Assembly: GCA_963575745.1 (NCBI GenBank)
Contig: CAUYUJ010018893.1
Coordinates: 294,882 to 358,881 of the forward strand
From: Prorocentrum cordatum
Taxonomy: Eukaryota; Sar; Dinophyceae; Prorocentrales; Prorocentraceae
DNA length: 64,000 nucleotides
Direction: 5' to 3'
Shown: piece by piece, positions 9,357 to 21,084 of the stretch
How the letters are laid out: each line of letters starts with the position of its first letter
Position numbering within the stretch: position 1 is the stretch's first letter
Notes under the pieces: generated by a model
The model's database searches: none
What the model was told of the DNA's origin: nothing
What the model saw: the letters and a program-made list of their open reading frames with translations, nothing else
Program-made: the position numbers and the translations under genes

Positions 9357-10200
9357 CTCACATCCTCCCTCCTCCTCTTCCTCTCCTTCCTCGCCCTTCC
9401 CGTCGCAGCGGCACACTGCGCCGCGTCCCTCCTGCCCGTTGCGGCTTGTTGGTGGTTTGGGTGCTTTGCGCCCCCGTTTTGCCGGCGAGACGCGACAGAC
9501 CCGTTGGAGGACCAGACTCGAATTGTAGATCGTCAGTGTCTCTAGCGTAGCACGGAAGCGGTTTAGCGGGGCTTGGCCATGGGCGCGTGGTTCAAGCCTG
9601 GCCAGGCACCGCGCCCGTCCTACTGTGTTTTGTACACAGCCCGCTTTACATCGCTCTACAGAAAACATACGTCTTCACATGTCGCTTCACATTCTAGTCT
9701 TCACATGTCGCCACCTCCCACGTTGTCGCCAATTTGCATGGCTCCCGCTTATGATTGCACATCACGCGACCGTGACTTGTGTGGGATCTTTATCCGCTAG
9801 GACGCCCGTCGGCTTGTAGAGCAACATCATCACAATGAGAAGGGATCAGTGGGGTGGGTTGGAGGTCAGACGGGGCGCGAGCGCATCTAGCTTGCCGCCC
9901 CCCCTCTCTCTTCCCCCTCCCCGTCCCCTTCACATTTACATACTCGAGTACGCGTCTCCGCCCTGCCCTGACCACGTGCAGGAGGTATCCCGCCCTCTCC
10001 GCGTATTGTGACTGTTTCCGCACAGGGTTTCATACAAAAAGGTACAGAGTCTCATGTTTTGGTTTACGCTCCGCTTGTGCTCGGAGTTTCTAATGTCATG
10101 CCCGCGGCAGAGTGGGCCCCCTTTTCCGATCGGCGCTTTGCTCCTGCCGTTCAACATGATACTCTTGTCCCAGCGCGGGACACCTTTCCGAATCCGAGCC
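9357..10200. other. No gene recognised
   Basis: Mixed sequence with pyrimidine-rich stretches and no convincing exon, repeat or RNA gene. Reading frames are short. Confidence 0.4.
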
Positions 10201-11250
10201 CTTTTCTTTTTGTTTTCGTCCCCTCACTTCCCCTCCCCCGCCTTCCCCTAGTTTGCCCGGTCCTCCCGCTTCTTTTAGTCCAGCTGCTGCTGTTGCCGCT
10301 CGTCCTCGTCCTCCTTCTCCTTTCTCTTCCTTTTCCTCCTGCTCGTCCTCCTCCTCATCCGCCACCTCCCCATCTTTCAACGCAGCTTCCATTTTCCGAT
10401 TAGGTCGAACACGATGGGGTCTTTCTGGGGGTTCCAGGCCCTCTATGACACACGTCCGCGCAGAGATCAGAAACCAACGCAATGAAAAGGGATCGAAAGG
10501 GAGTGGCCGGACGTCAGGTATGACGCGAATGGGCATAGCTTGCCCCCTATTCTTCTCCCCTCCCCTTCCCCGCTCCCTCATTCTTTCACCATGCGAGCTG
10601 GGAAACAGCTCGGCAAAAACCCTCCCCTTCCTCCCTCCTCATTCCCCTGCCGCCGCCCCCCCCTCCCCCCTTGCCCCCTCCCCTCCCCCCTTCCTTTCCT
10701 CCTCTACCTTCTCTTCCTCCTCCTCCTCCTCCTTTTTCTACCATCCCCCCTCTTCCGCCTCCTTCGCCTGCTGCTGCTGCTGCTCCTCCTCCTCCTCCTA
10801 CTTTTCATTCGCCTCCTTTGCCTCCCTTGCCTGCCCCGCCTGCCCCTCCCGCTCCGTTGCCCCGTTTCCTCCTGCCCCCTCCCCTGTCTCCTTGCTCCTC
10901 CCCCTCCCCCTTCCCCCCTCTTTCCAATCTCCTCCTGCCCCCTACCTTCCCGTCTCATTCCCGAGTTCCTTAAGTCCCTTCTCCCTGCTCCCCACTCTCC
11001 CGCTCTATCCTCCTGCTTCTCTTCCTCCTGCTCGTTACCTTCCTCTTTATCCTCCTCCTCCTCCCCCCCCTTATGTAACCTGCAACCTCATGGCATGAAA
11101 GTTCTCCTGAACGTTGCCTCCTCCGCCTCCTCCTCCTTCTCGTCCTCCTCATGCTCATCCTCCCTCCTCCCCCTTCATTCTTCCTCCCTCCCTCCCTCCC
11201 TCCCTCCCTCCCTCTCCTCCTCCTCCTCCTCCTCATCCTCCTACTCTGTC
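10200..11250 (+). repeat. ~1-kb polypyrimidine (C+T) tract
   Basis: Almost only CCT/TCC/CTT runs with short interruptions at 10390-10560; includes (CCCT)n at 11185-11215. It ends at CTCTGTCAG, a good splice acceptor in front of an exon-like segment. Confidence 0.85.
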
Positions 11251-11252
11251 AG

Positions 11253-11351
11253 GATCGCTTCACGACCGTCGAGGCGGTGCACCGCTTCCTAGTCGGCGTC
11301 TTCGACGATACCAGCTCCCAGCTCGCCTCGGCCTCCGCGCGGTGTGCTTAA
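11253..11351 (+). CDS. Likely terminal exon of an unidentified gene
   Basis: After the acceptor CTCTGTCAG|G the frame reads DRFTTVEAVHRFLVGVFDDT, then SSQLASASARCA and TAA. The composition is balanced, unlike the low-complexity sequence on both sides, which is why I call it coding. No family recognised. The upstream exon would lie before the 1-kb pyrimidine tract; I could not identify it. It could also be a chance open stretch. Confidence 0.4.
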   Translation, partial: DRFTTVEAVHRFLVGVFDDTSSQLASASARCA

Positions 11352-11377
11352 TGGCGCCAGCTGGCAGGGGGGCTTGC

Positions 11378-11600
11378 GAGAACGACGGCGGAGAGGAGGA
11401 GGAACATGATGATCAGCATGCGAGGGTAGGGAGGAGGAATAGGAGGATGAGGATGAGGAGGATCAGGCAGCTTAAGTCCGATCAACGTCAAACAGATGAT
11501 GCTGATGATGCTGATGATGCTGAGGAGAATGAGGAGGAGGAGGAGGCGGAGGAGGAGTACGAGGAGCAGGAGGCGGAGGATGCTATGCGATGCGATGCGA
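11378..11600 (+). repeat. Polypurine (GAGGA/GATGCT) tract
   Basis: GAG/GAT-rich, opposite in strand bias to 10200-11250. Open reading frames here are acidic low-complexity artefacts. From 11600 to 11750 there is nothing further. Confidence 0.7.
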
Positions 11601-11755
11601 CCACCGCTGCGGACGCGGTCTGGGTCTAGCTAAGACCAGGTGGGCGAGGCCGTGGCCTCAAGAATCTGGTGTGTCTGAACAACATGCGATGCGATAGGAG
11701 GGAGAGAGGGAGGGAGGGGAAAGGTCCTTGACGTCGATGTCGGCGTGATGCTCTT

Positions 11756-12165
11756 TCACGTGTTGGCGTAGTGGTGCTTGAGAGTTGACCACGTCATGGT
11801 GTCTTGGGCCGTACGAATCCACGTGAGGTCGTTTGGCTGCCCTTTGTTCCGTGTAGGAGCCGGGGCTGGGTGGAGGTCTGGCCTGCGCTGACGTAGGTGT
11901 GCGAGAACTTCATCGTCCCAGCGCTTGTGCTGGCCCCCTTGTTGTCGATGGGCGTCTGGCTGCCACTGCAAAGCTCTCCACGTCCACCTGGTGGGCGCGT
12001 GCTTGGCCACTTTGGCGGCCGTTCTCTATACCCTCCATACCTCCGTTTTGTGTGTCGTCACCCAGTTGTCTGCGTGGTGGAACTTCATAGGCTGCTCTGC
12101 GCGTCGCGTGGCGCGTTGGATGTGTTCTGCCCAAGGTTCCACGAGGTCACGTCGTTGCTGTTGTC
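11756..12165 (-). pseudogene. LINE-type retrotransposon C-terminal fragment
   Basis: Minus strand, one frame: QQQRRDLVEPWAEHIQRATR, RAEQPMKFHHADNWVTTHKT, EVWRV, then an in-frame TAG near 12026, then AAKVAKHAPTRWTWRALQWQ, GGQHKRWDDEVLAHL and NDLTWIRTAQDTMTWSTLKH ending in TAG. The order W..H..RATR, WAGHVAR-like, RWTWR, KRW.DE and W...AQD...W is the tail that follows the reverse transcriptase in non-LTR elements (established pattern; assigned from memory). The stop and lack of an RT domain make it a dead 5'-truncated copy, the usual form of LINE insertions. Confidence 0.6.
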
Positions 12166-12298
12166 GGTGCCATCACTGCGTCGTGTTGGTGTGGACGCTG
12201 TGTCATGTTGTGGCGGATTGCTGTCTGCGTCGTCGCTCCTGCTGTTGTCGTGGGAGTTGTCGTGGGAGTCGTCGTGGGAGGCTCTGTCCGGCGCGTAT

Positions 12299-12602
12299 TT
12301 CGGCACACCCCTCACGAGGATCGTGGCCCCATGGGGAGCTCCACCGCAGGCCCCAGTTGCAGGGTTCGCATGGCGGCCTCGGGCCATTTCGGCACACCCC
12401 TCACGAGGGTCGTGGCCCCATAGGAGCTCCAGCGAAGGCGCCAGGGGCAATGTTCGTTCGCATGCCGGCCTCGGGGCATTTCGGCACACCCCTCACGGGG
12501 ATCGTGGCCCCATGGGAGCTCCAGCGAAGGCGCCAGTGGCAAGGTTCGCATGGCGGCCCCGGGCCATTGCGGCACACCCCTCACGAGGATCGTGGCCCCA
12601 TA
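12299..12602. repeat. 90-bp tandem repeat, array 1 (4 copies)
   Basis: Unit starts TTCGGCACACCCCTCACG, then ATCGTGGCCCCATAGG, GGCGCCAGTGGCAAGG and CGCATGGCGGCC; starts near 12299, 12389, 12479 and 12569. Ninety bp is 30 codons, so all six frames stay open. A 13-copy array lies at 62802-63965. Confidence 0.9.
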
Positions 12603-12829
12603 GATGTGTTGCTTCAACAACCGCGCCTGGGCGTCGTACTCCGTCGTGTCGACGTGCAACGCCACCTCCTCCCTCATGGCTCTCAAAGCCCTCTTCTGCT
12701 TTTGCTCCTCGGTCAGAGGGACGCCGTCCGTGTCGTCGTCGGCGCCCGCGAAGACGGCCACGAACGTGTTCCTGAGCATGTCGGGTTCCGGCGGGAAGCT
12801 GTGGCCACATAGGAAGCGCGGGCAAAAAT
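12603..12829 (-). CDS. Exon-like segment paralogous to 63966-64000
   Basis: Minus strand: FCPRFLCGHSFPPEPDMLRN, TFVAVFAGADDDTDGVPL, TEEQKQKRALRAMREEVALH, VDTTEYDAQARLLKQHI, then straight into the 90-bp repeats. Residues EEQKQ-x-R-x-LR-x-M recur at 64000-63966, also just before a 90-bp array, so this is a duplicated locus and probably a real exon. The helical, charged EEQKQ segment follows an acidic linker. Family unknown; neither splice site is fixed. Confidence 0.45.
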
Positions 12830-12859
12830 GGTATTCACAATTGCGGTATTCACAATTGC
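12830..12859. repeat. 15-bp tandem duplication
   Basis: GGTATTCACAATTGC occurs twice in a row between the exon-like segment and the TAG array. Confidence 0.9.
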
Positions 12860-12889
12860 ATATGGTTGGGTCCTTCGCCAGGCTAATAG

Positions 12890-12948
12890 TCGTAGTCGTA
12901 GCAGGAGTAGTAGTCGTAGTCGTAGTAGATGTAGTAGATGTAGTAGTG

Positions 12949-13005
<57 letters not shown>

Positions 13006-13016
13006 ATAGCAGTCGC

Positions 13017-13067
<51 letters not shown>

Positions 13068-13161
13068 CGTAGTAGTAGTAATAGTAGTAGTAGTAGTAGT
13101 AGTAGTAGCAGCAGTAGTAGTAGTAGTAGTAGTAGTAGTATGAACAGTACTAGTAGTAGTC

Positions 13162-13196
<35 letters not shown>

Positions 13197-13547
13197 CGTA
13201 TAAATATTAGTAGTTGTTGTTGATTGCGCAATCGTAGTAGTAGATCTAACAGTAGTAGTAGCTGTAGTGGTAGTAGTAGTGGTGATCGTCGTAGTAGTAG
13301 TGGTTGTAGTCGTAGTAGTAGTAATAGTAGTATTTGTAGTAGTCGTAGTAGTAATATTATTAGTAGTAGTAGTAGTAGTACTAGTAGTGGTAGTTGTAGC
13401 CGTAACAATTGTATGAGTAGTCGCGTAATCGTCGTGAAATGTGTAGTAGTGGTCTTACTTGTAGTAGCTTTCGTAGTTGAAGTAGTAGTGGTAGGTTTAG
13501 TAGTAGAAGTAGAAGTAGCACCTGGAGTCGTAGTAGCGGTAGTCGTC

Positions 13548-13582
<35 letters not shown>

Positions 13583-13604
13583 TGTAGTAGTAGTAGTAGT
13601 AGTA

Positions 13605-13636
<32 letters not shown>

Positions 13637-13679
13637 ATTAGTAGTAATCGTGGGAGTAGTGACCGTAATAGTCGCAGTG

Positions 13680-13729
<50 letters not shown>

Positions 13730-13730
13730 C

Positions 13731-13773
<43 letters not shown>

Positions 13774-13775
13774 TG

Positions 13776-13811
<36 letters not shown>

Positions 13812-14024
13812 ACAGTAGGAGTCGTATTTGTAGTAGTGGTAGTACTGGTAGTAGTAATAGTCGTAGTAGTAGTAGTAGTGGTCGTAGTAGTAGTGATAGT
13901 AACCGCAGGCGTAGAAGTAGTAGTAGTCGTCGTAATGGTGGTCGTAGCAGTAGTAGTAGTAGTAGTAGTAGTATTATTAGTAGTAGTAGTAGTAGTACTA
14001 GTAGTCGTAGTAGTAGTAGTAGTC

Positions 14025-14055
<31 letters not shown>

Positions 14056-14171
14056 CAGTAGTCGTAGTCGTGGTAGTCGTAGTCCTAGTCGTAGCAGCAG
14101 TAGTAGTAGTAGTAGTAGCAGTAGTCGTAGTCGTAGTCGCAGGAGTAGTAGTCGTAGTAGTAATGGTGCTG

Positions 14172-14203
<32 letters not shown>

Positions 14204-14215
14204 CGTGGTGGTCGC

Positions 14216-14255
<40 letters not shown>

Positions 14256-14296
14256 ATAGTAGTAGTAGTTGTAGTGGTTGTAGTCGTAGTAGTAGC

Positions 14297-14329
<33 letters not shown>

Positions 14330-14446
14330 CGCAGTCGTAGCACTAGTAATCGTCACCGTAGTCGTAGCCATCGTGATGGTATTAGTAGTAGTAGCATCAG
14401 TAGTAGTAAAAGTAGTCGTAGTAGTAGCAGTAGTAGTAGTAGTAGC

Positions 14447-14489
<43 letters not shown>

Positions 14490-14524
14490 GTAGTAGTCGT
14501 CGTAGTAGTCGTAGCAGTCGTAGC

Positions 14525-14595
<71 letters not shown>

Positions 14596-14648
14596 AAGTA
14601 GTAGTAGTAGAAGTAGTAGTAGTAGTAGTAGTAGTTAGTGCAGTAGCC

Positions 14649-14685
<37 letters not shown>

Positions 14686-14786
14686 GAGTAGGAGTAGGAG
14701 TAGGAGTAGTAGTAGTAATAGCACTGTACCAGTCGTAGCAGTATTCGTTGTTTTTTTTCAGTAGTAGTAGTAGTAGTAGTAGTAGC

Positions 14787-14827
<41 letters not shown>

Positions 14828-14855
14828 AAGTAGAAATAGTAGTAGTAATAGTCCC

Positions 14856-14906
<51 letters not shown>

Positions 14907-14910
14907 CGTC

Positions 14911-14960
<50 letters not shown>

Positions 14961-14961
14961 C

Positions 14962-15021
<60 letters not shown>
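12890..15021. repeat. 2.1-kb (TAG)n microsatellite
   Basis: Trinucleotide GTA/TAG repeat with scattered TCG, AGC and AAT variants, including a (GTC)n block near 13605-13635. The huge open frames on both strands (poly-Val, poly-Ser, poly-Thr, poly-Leu) are products of the repeat, not genes. Confidence 0.95.
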
Positions 15022-15022
<1 letters not shown>

Positions 15023-15072
15023 CAATCAAATGGCAAGAAAATTCTTCACCGTGCCTCGAGTATGATCTTTCG

Positions 15073-17263
15073 ATGGAGAACGTATGGGACTACTTGGAGA
15101 GCAGAGGTTGCAAACTCGCTTTCGACCACCCGTTATTGGACGGAGCCAATGAGGATAGAAAACGCCCGGCTCATGGCCAAGAAGAGGCCGCGGCCAAGCC
15201 GCCAGCGCAGCCGGCAGGCTGGTCCGCCTCTGGTGCAGCCATGCTTCCACCGCGTTTTGGTGGTCTTCAGGAACCGAAACCTCCGCCTCCCAAAACAGCC
15301 GGACCTCCTGTGCCGCCGACCCCTAAAGGTCAGGGGGACACGACGGCTGCTGAGTCGGAGAACGACTCTCAGGAAGGGGGCCTGTCTCCTACGGCGCCGC
15401 CGCCGGGGGACAGGTATCCTTGGGAACCGTTGTCAGACAATGCGTCGAAGCCGCTTCCGCCCCCTCCTGGGCCTGCCCCGAAGTCGCTGGCCAAGCCAAG
15501 TGACTCCCATCAGATGCCAAAGAGAGAGCCCAAAGCGCCGCCACCAAACACATCGAAATCAGTGGAGGCCCTCTCTGAGAGACGACCCATTTACGACTGC
15601 GGCGGATGCGCCAGGCGTAGGAAGCGCGAAGAGTCGAACTGCGCCTCCGACGTTCCCTCCAAGGGACCCCCCGCGTTTCGATCTTCAACATGGCAAAAAG
15701 GCACCTGGTTCCCCAACAGAGGCACAGCAAGAGCAGCACAGCAAAGCCGGAGCTAGCCAGAGGACAATGGAAGTATGTGCCCTTGAGGGTCCTCGAACTC
15801 TTGTGCTTGACTTGCCAGATCCTCCTCCTGCGGATGCGATAGTGCGCGACCTGCAGGCGTCCCAACCAGATAGGCTTGGTGAGGGTGACGGAGAAGGGGC
15901 AAAGTATAAGTTCGATTTGTTGTTGCCCCCAAGTGATCTCCCGGGAAATGATGTTGTGTCAGCGTTTCTTAAATTGGCCAGGGATCTTTTATCCATGCAT
16001 TTTGGGCCCCGATTCGAGCCGAGCGCATTTGTCACTGCGCAACGAGCTGATCATGCTCTGGCAAGCCCGCCCCGGCGGACTTCAGCTTGACAGTGTTAGG
16101 GGGCTCGCTGTTGAAGAGGCGACTTTTTTGAGGGGTAACATGATCACCTGGGCACTTCGCTATCTGAAGCAAGCAGATGAGAAGAGGAATGGACCCTCTG
16201 AGTACTTGTTGACTGCGTTGACCGGTACAACCGGGCCCAACGAGGGGTCCGCCGCGTCGAAAACAGATGGGGGAAGTGATGCGCGACCCACTGAAACGCA
16301 GGACAATAGACGGGGGACGTGTTGCCTGCGAATTGCGGTCCAGTAGTCACGAACTTGCTTATGCGTGTGACTCTTCCGCCGACGCCTGATCATAAACACC
16401 TCCGTCCTGAGGAGCACGACCCTCCTTGTCGAATGAGGAATGTCAGTCACGCAACATCCACTATTGATGGGGGGGCCTTGTATTTTGATCGACGGCAGTG
16501 GAGAAAAACTCGAGATGGAACAAGTGATGAAATCCGAATGCAGGTCACTCAAGCCCACAGGGCTGAACCAGTGCCCCCGCGCATCGCAGCTGTTCGCGGG
16601 CGTGCTATAATGCGATCAAGGAGAATGCACGCATGGTACACGGCCCCATATTGCGCTGCTCGGGGAGCTAGAGGTACAACGTTTTAGCGAGCGCTCAGAT
16701 TTCTCAAAGCAGAGTCTGACTCGGATGACAGACCAGACTCCATTTGCCGGGGGGCCCACGCTGCACTCATTCCCCCATTGCTGCCGAATGACGCTACCGG
16801 CACAGCCGAGGAAGCGGAGGCCAGGCTGTTGAAGTGCGGCCGAGAGCCCGCCATGCTGGGAAGCTCGGAATTCTGGAGAAAATGTAGCCATCGAGCGCAC
16901 TCCCAAGCGCAGTTTATAGGCGGGTGCGCGGTGTACTTGGCGAGACATTGCGCCGAATGCGCCCGATCATCGGGCGGGTGGGTGTATGCAAGCGACCTCA
17001 TTCAGAAGATGACGAACGACGGTGTAACACACGCCACTACTGCTTTTGCAATGCACGGCCTGACAACGCTGCCACCAGGAGAGATTGATGTTCTAGGCGT
17101 CAGGGCCGATGACATTGCGATTCTTGAACAAACGCACGTGTTTGAGCAGTGGCGGTCCTTTCTGAACCCAGATGCCTCAGCGACGCAGTCGTTGATGAGG
17201 AACGCGGAGACCTGGTCGTCACCATCGATAGGGATGAACGGGCTGCTAAGCCCATGCCATTGA
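15073..17263 (+). pseudogene. Broken coding-like block, part 1 (unidentified, possibly a mobile element)
   Basis: A series of plus-strand open stretches in changing frames. 15073-15756: ATG, MENVWDYLESRGCKLAFDHP, then Pro-rich sequence and YDCGGCARRRKREESNC. Then another frame: VLDLPDPPPADAIVRDL, DVVSAFLKLARDLLSMHFGP, ending 16090. Then LIMLWQARPGGLQLDSVRGL, MITWALRYLKQADEKRN to 16346, and 16778-17263 with GGWVYASDLIQKMTNDGVTH and EIDVLGVRADDIAILEQTH. Amino-acid composition is normal and GC clearly lower than in neighbouring satellites. I recognise no family. Frame changes every few hundred bases suggest decay, though introns cannot be excluded. Confidence 0.45.
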
Positions 17264-17269
17264 TCTTTT

Positions 17270-19808
17270 TTTGCGTGTCAGGGGCACTCTTGTTTTGCAC
17301 TCTTGTTTCGCTCGCAGCATCACTCGCGTGTGTCCTCCTTGCGAGCTTGGGATGGCACGGTGCCGTGGGCATCTGCTGCATGTTGCATCCCTAGAAAACG
17401 TGAAGGAGTCAACTCTGGGAGAAGGGATCATCAAGTTCCCGAACAAGCTTAGTGGATTGTGCAGAGCACCTGACTACGGACATCCCAGATTGATACCGAC
17501 GAGGCGCGAGTTCCCTGTGGAATATGCTGAGCACGTCCCTCACTGGCTCAGCCAGCGGAAGGATGGTGAGGCTCCACCCGCCCGGGTATATCAGGCTGAG
17601 GGCAATGCCCTTGCTGGCGGTGGACCACCCAATCGGTGTGCTTGGCTTCATTCAGGCACCCCCCACTTTCTGGGGCACTGATGTGACGCACAGTGAGAAT
17701 TGACAATATGTTGTTGTCTTGAATGGACGGGTAGTGACTCGCCTCAGGTATCGAATCTGTCGCGATGGAACTCTTGTGGCCACGGGACAAGCACGTTTCA
17801 GTTATATTTCGCGTATTGTGCAACTGCAAGTGGTTGAACAGGTTGGCAGAACCACTGTGCCGCAGGTGATGTGGACCTTGATATTTTCACAGGAGTGGTC
17901 TGCGTGGGAGGTTGCTTTCTCGTCTGGTACAATTGGGGCGTGGGTCTTCTCCGATTTACAGGTAGTCGACGTAGAAGAAAGCACCCTGTCCGAAGAAGAA
18001 AACAAAAGCCCCCATCATGCGGAACATGTGGACTCATGATGGGAGGTGCATTTGTGCTCAATACCATGCTGTGAGGGTTGGTTTTGGATATTGTTTGCAT
18101 TGCCTTACCCCTGTCAGATGCACAATTCGTTCGTCGGAGCGAATTACTTACAATCGCCTGGAGAAAATGCATTGAGTACTGCATGGGCGAGACTCGGACT
18201 GAAAATACGTCTTGGAACCACCCCGAGAGGAGAGAGTCGATCTAAGATGGTTTCGAACAGGGTAACAGCAATGAACAAGAGTTCCGCTGATGCTTTGGGC
18301 AATTTGAGCAAGGCCGAACAGCATCAGCGCAAATGGGTTACTAATGAACATATACGTTTCAAGACTGCTTCGGCTGGTGGTACAGTCATGAATTCGCAGC
18401 CAAGGGCCGTTCCTTCCTGGCGACCTGACAGCGTCTCGGCACAACCGCCGGCGCGTCGCGAGCCATACTTTCAGTATCTTGAACCCTTCGAGCTCAGGTT
18501 CATTGACTGGCTAGAACACATGCATGAGGATGCTCGCCCCGCGGCTGCTCAATGGTGGCCATTGATTTGGACGCCAGATCTGGACCAATGTGCTCGCCCT
18601 ATGAGATGCTCTGCGCTGGCCGTTTTCGATTGGGAACATGTTAGTGCGCACCAAATTCAGCTGGAGACGTGCTGGGACGAGTGGGGGCGAGAGATGGCGG
18701 AAAGAGGACTTGTCATTCCCTCAGTTCGAGTGTTGACGGATAATTTGGAAGCAGCGAACCGAGCATCCGCATCGACCCACGTAGGAGACATAGATTTCCG
18801 AGTCGTTGCTGAACTTGATCATCGGCCAAACCGCAGTGATGAAGTAGTCCTGGAACGCGAGGAGAAGGCTGCGATGTCGGATGGTATATGCAGTAACCAT
18901 ATCGCACAGCGACATCCACTGCTTATTCCGAACAGATCGTTGCTTTTTTTGCTTGACTTGGTTTCTATTTCTGGTTGCATGTGTGGTCCTAACTACAACA
19001 ATGAAGCTTACGAGACGTCAGATGTTATCCAAATTGCAACAATTTTTGTTATTGAATACTTGTCGATTGCTCCAAATACAAGCCCGTTGGACACCGACAT
19101 TAGCCATGGCGCACCGCCAGGACTACCCGAGCTTGTGGATCGAATTTGGAATCAACCGTTTGATCGCATCCCCACCCATGGAAGATGGGGGCACATTCTG
19201 TTTGCTGTACGAGAAGTCATAGTTTTATTCGTGTCCGCGGGAAACAGTGTTGCGTTTCGGGGTATGAGGTGCAGCGTAATCCGCAATCCGCCCAAGTTGT
19301 GCAAGATGCTTATGCTGTGGATCGTCGGATCCGAGCTGCAGTAGAGTCATTTGGTTTACATCGTAATTGGATCAATGGATCAGGAAAGTATCTGAGACCG
19401 TGCGACGGAAATGCTCGGGCGTTCAAGAGGTCATGGTCTTTATACACACGTTTACGGAGCCCCAATTTAGTGTCGAGATTTGTCTTGCCAGCAGCATTCT
19501 TGGGGTCTTCAATGTTGATGGCGCCACTGGGACCACCGACTGCCTCGAGAAGTAAAAGGAGGAGAGTGGCCCAGCCAACTCCAACCGAGACAGTCCCAGC
19601 CGAGTCGCCAGCAGATGCTGTAGCCCCAGTTGTTGACAGTATTACTCCGAGCGGCGACGCCGCCCCGGGGCAGCGAACTCAGCCGTGCTCTCGCCCGGCG
19701 TCGCGTCCGAGGTTCCAGTATGGAACAATATGGTCGGGCTGCGCACTGTGCTCCTGTGTCTGCCGGCCCAGCCACGTCAGGTGCCAGTGCCGGCTGGGCC
19801 GATTATGA
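17270..19808 (+). pseudogene. Broken coding-like block, part 2 (unidentified)
   Basis: Continues the same style. 17395-17680: ENVKESTLGEGIIKFPNKLS, RREFPVEYAEHVPHWLSQRK. Near 17717: VVLNGRVVTRLRYRICRDGT. 18370-18880, the best stretch: EPYFQYLEPFELRFIDWLEH, WWPLIWTPDLDQCARPMRCS, ETCWDEWGREMAERGLVIPS, VGDIDFRVVAELDHRPNR. 19090-19340 changes frame twice; 19185-19808 gives YEVQRNPQSAQVVQDAYAVD, RRIRAAVESFGLHRNWINGS and a Pro/Ala-rich tail. No conserved motif recognised. It could be the remainder of one long polyprotein with the preceding block, or separate exons of one gene. Confidence 0.4.
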
Positions 19809-20600
19809 CAGGATCCAGCCGTGGGCGGATGAATCTTGGACTGAGGAACCCACCCCTTAAAGACTGGCTGTCGAGCCGGTTGGCGGCCGCGCGCGCGATG
19901 GCGATGGCCCCGGGCCAGCCGTGGACGGCGCGTGCGACGCGACCGTCGACTGCGAGGACAAGACCGTGAATGGAGAATGTCGAGGGTACTATGTACATGT
20001 ATCCCGGCATCTTCAAGTCACGGGTCATCGCCAAACGTGGCGATGGTTTCGTCCGGACGAGTGCAGCGACAAGTTCCGGCGCGATTCTGGGACGCCAAGT
20101 CCTTGCCGGTGCCCCCCCCGCCGCCTTCGCCGTAGGCGAGGCCGCTGGAGAAGGGCCAGGGCAAGAGTGAGCCATGTGGCTGGAGCTCGGGCAGAAGAGG
20201 GGGCAGCTCCTCCAGGGGCCAGAACCAGTGGCGCTGGAGCAACAGGGATCCCTGGGATGACTCTCGAGAATGGAGAGGTCGATGGAGAAGGTGTGAGTGA
20301 TGCTGCGCAAAGGAACCTGTGCGAGAAAATCTATTCTGGTCCGCGCTACTTCGTGGAGCGGGTGCGCCAAGTGTGCGTGGGCATTGAGGCCTGAGCTGGA
20401 AATAGTAGCTCAGGCGGGGAACGTCGGGCTTCTTCGGCCTTCCGCCCCCTGGCAACCACCGTCGAGCGGTAAAATGCTTTTTGGGGCTCGCTCTGGGGGC
20501 TGTGCATATGTGCAGGCCAGGTGGGTTGGGGTCGGGGCGGCTCTACGGATCCCGCCGCGGGGGGAGTCAATGTGCCCCTTCCGCACCGCCATGATTTGCC
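19809..20600. other. Open frames on both strands, no call
   Basis: Overlapping frames on the plus strand (for example MYMYPGIFKSRVIAKRGDGF from about 19988) and the minus strand (20370-19777) both have ordinary composition, so the coding strand cannot be decided by eye. Confidence 0.3.
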
Positions 20601-20606
20601 CTGCCT

Positions 20607-20609
<3 letters not shown>

Positions 20610-20676
<67 letters not shown>
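20610..20676. repeat. (CT)n microsatellite
   Basis: Pure dinucleotide tract with one TTT interruption. Confidence 0.95.
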
Positions 20677-20678
<2 letters not shown>

Positions 20679-21084
20679 TGCACGCGCTGTCCGTCTACTG
20701 TGCTGACTGACTTCTTGTGCTCCTGCAGCTATATACTTTGGCTCTAGGGGGGCGGAAAAGGAGCGAGCCTACGGCGCGCGCGCGTGCGTCGGCCGGCGGG
20801 CCGGCCTCTTCATTCCAGTGTTACCTTAGTGTATGCTTGACGGCATTATCCCTTCTTGCCCATGTCATCTGCGGCGCCCATTGACCATGCTATATCATCG
20901 GAACATCTTGCAGGGATTACGAATATCCAGGCAAAATATTATAATCGAAACTTGCACGGAGGAGCCATTGGCAACCGACAGCGCGCAGCGAACTGAAGGC
21001 CAGACGTAATCACGTGCACGCCCTGGCCAGCGCGTGCGCGACATCCCGGCAACGGCTGCGGTTGGGGGCGCGAGGGGCGCAGCG

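Noticed and set aside
12713-15029. 770-codon and 504-codon open frames (poly-Thr/Leu and poly-Val)
   Set aside because: Entirely the translation of the TAG microsatellite; open on both strands.
16778-17680. RNA 2'-phosphotransferase (KptA-like) domain
   Set aside because: GGWVYASDLIQ is suggestive, but the His/Arg catalytic pattern and the RFEL / RAxQGHS blocks are not found.
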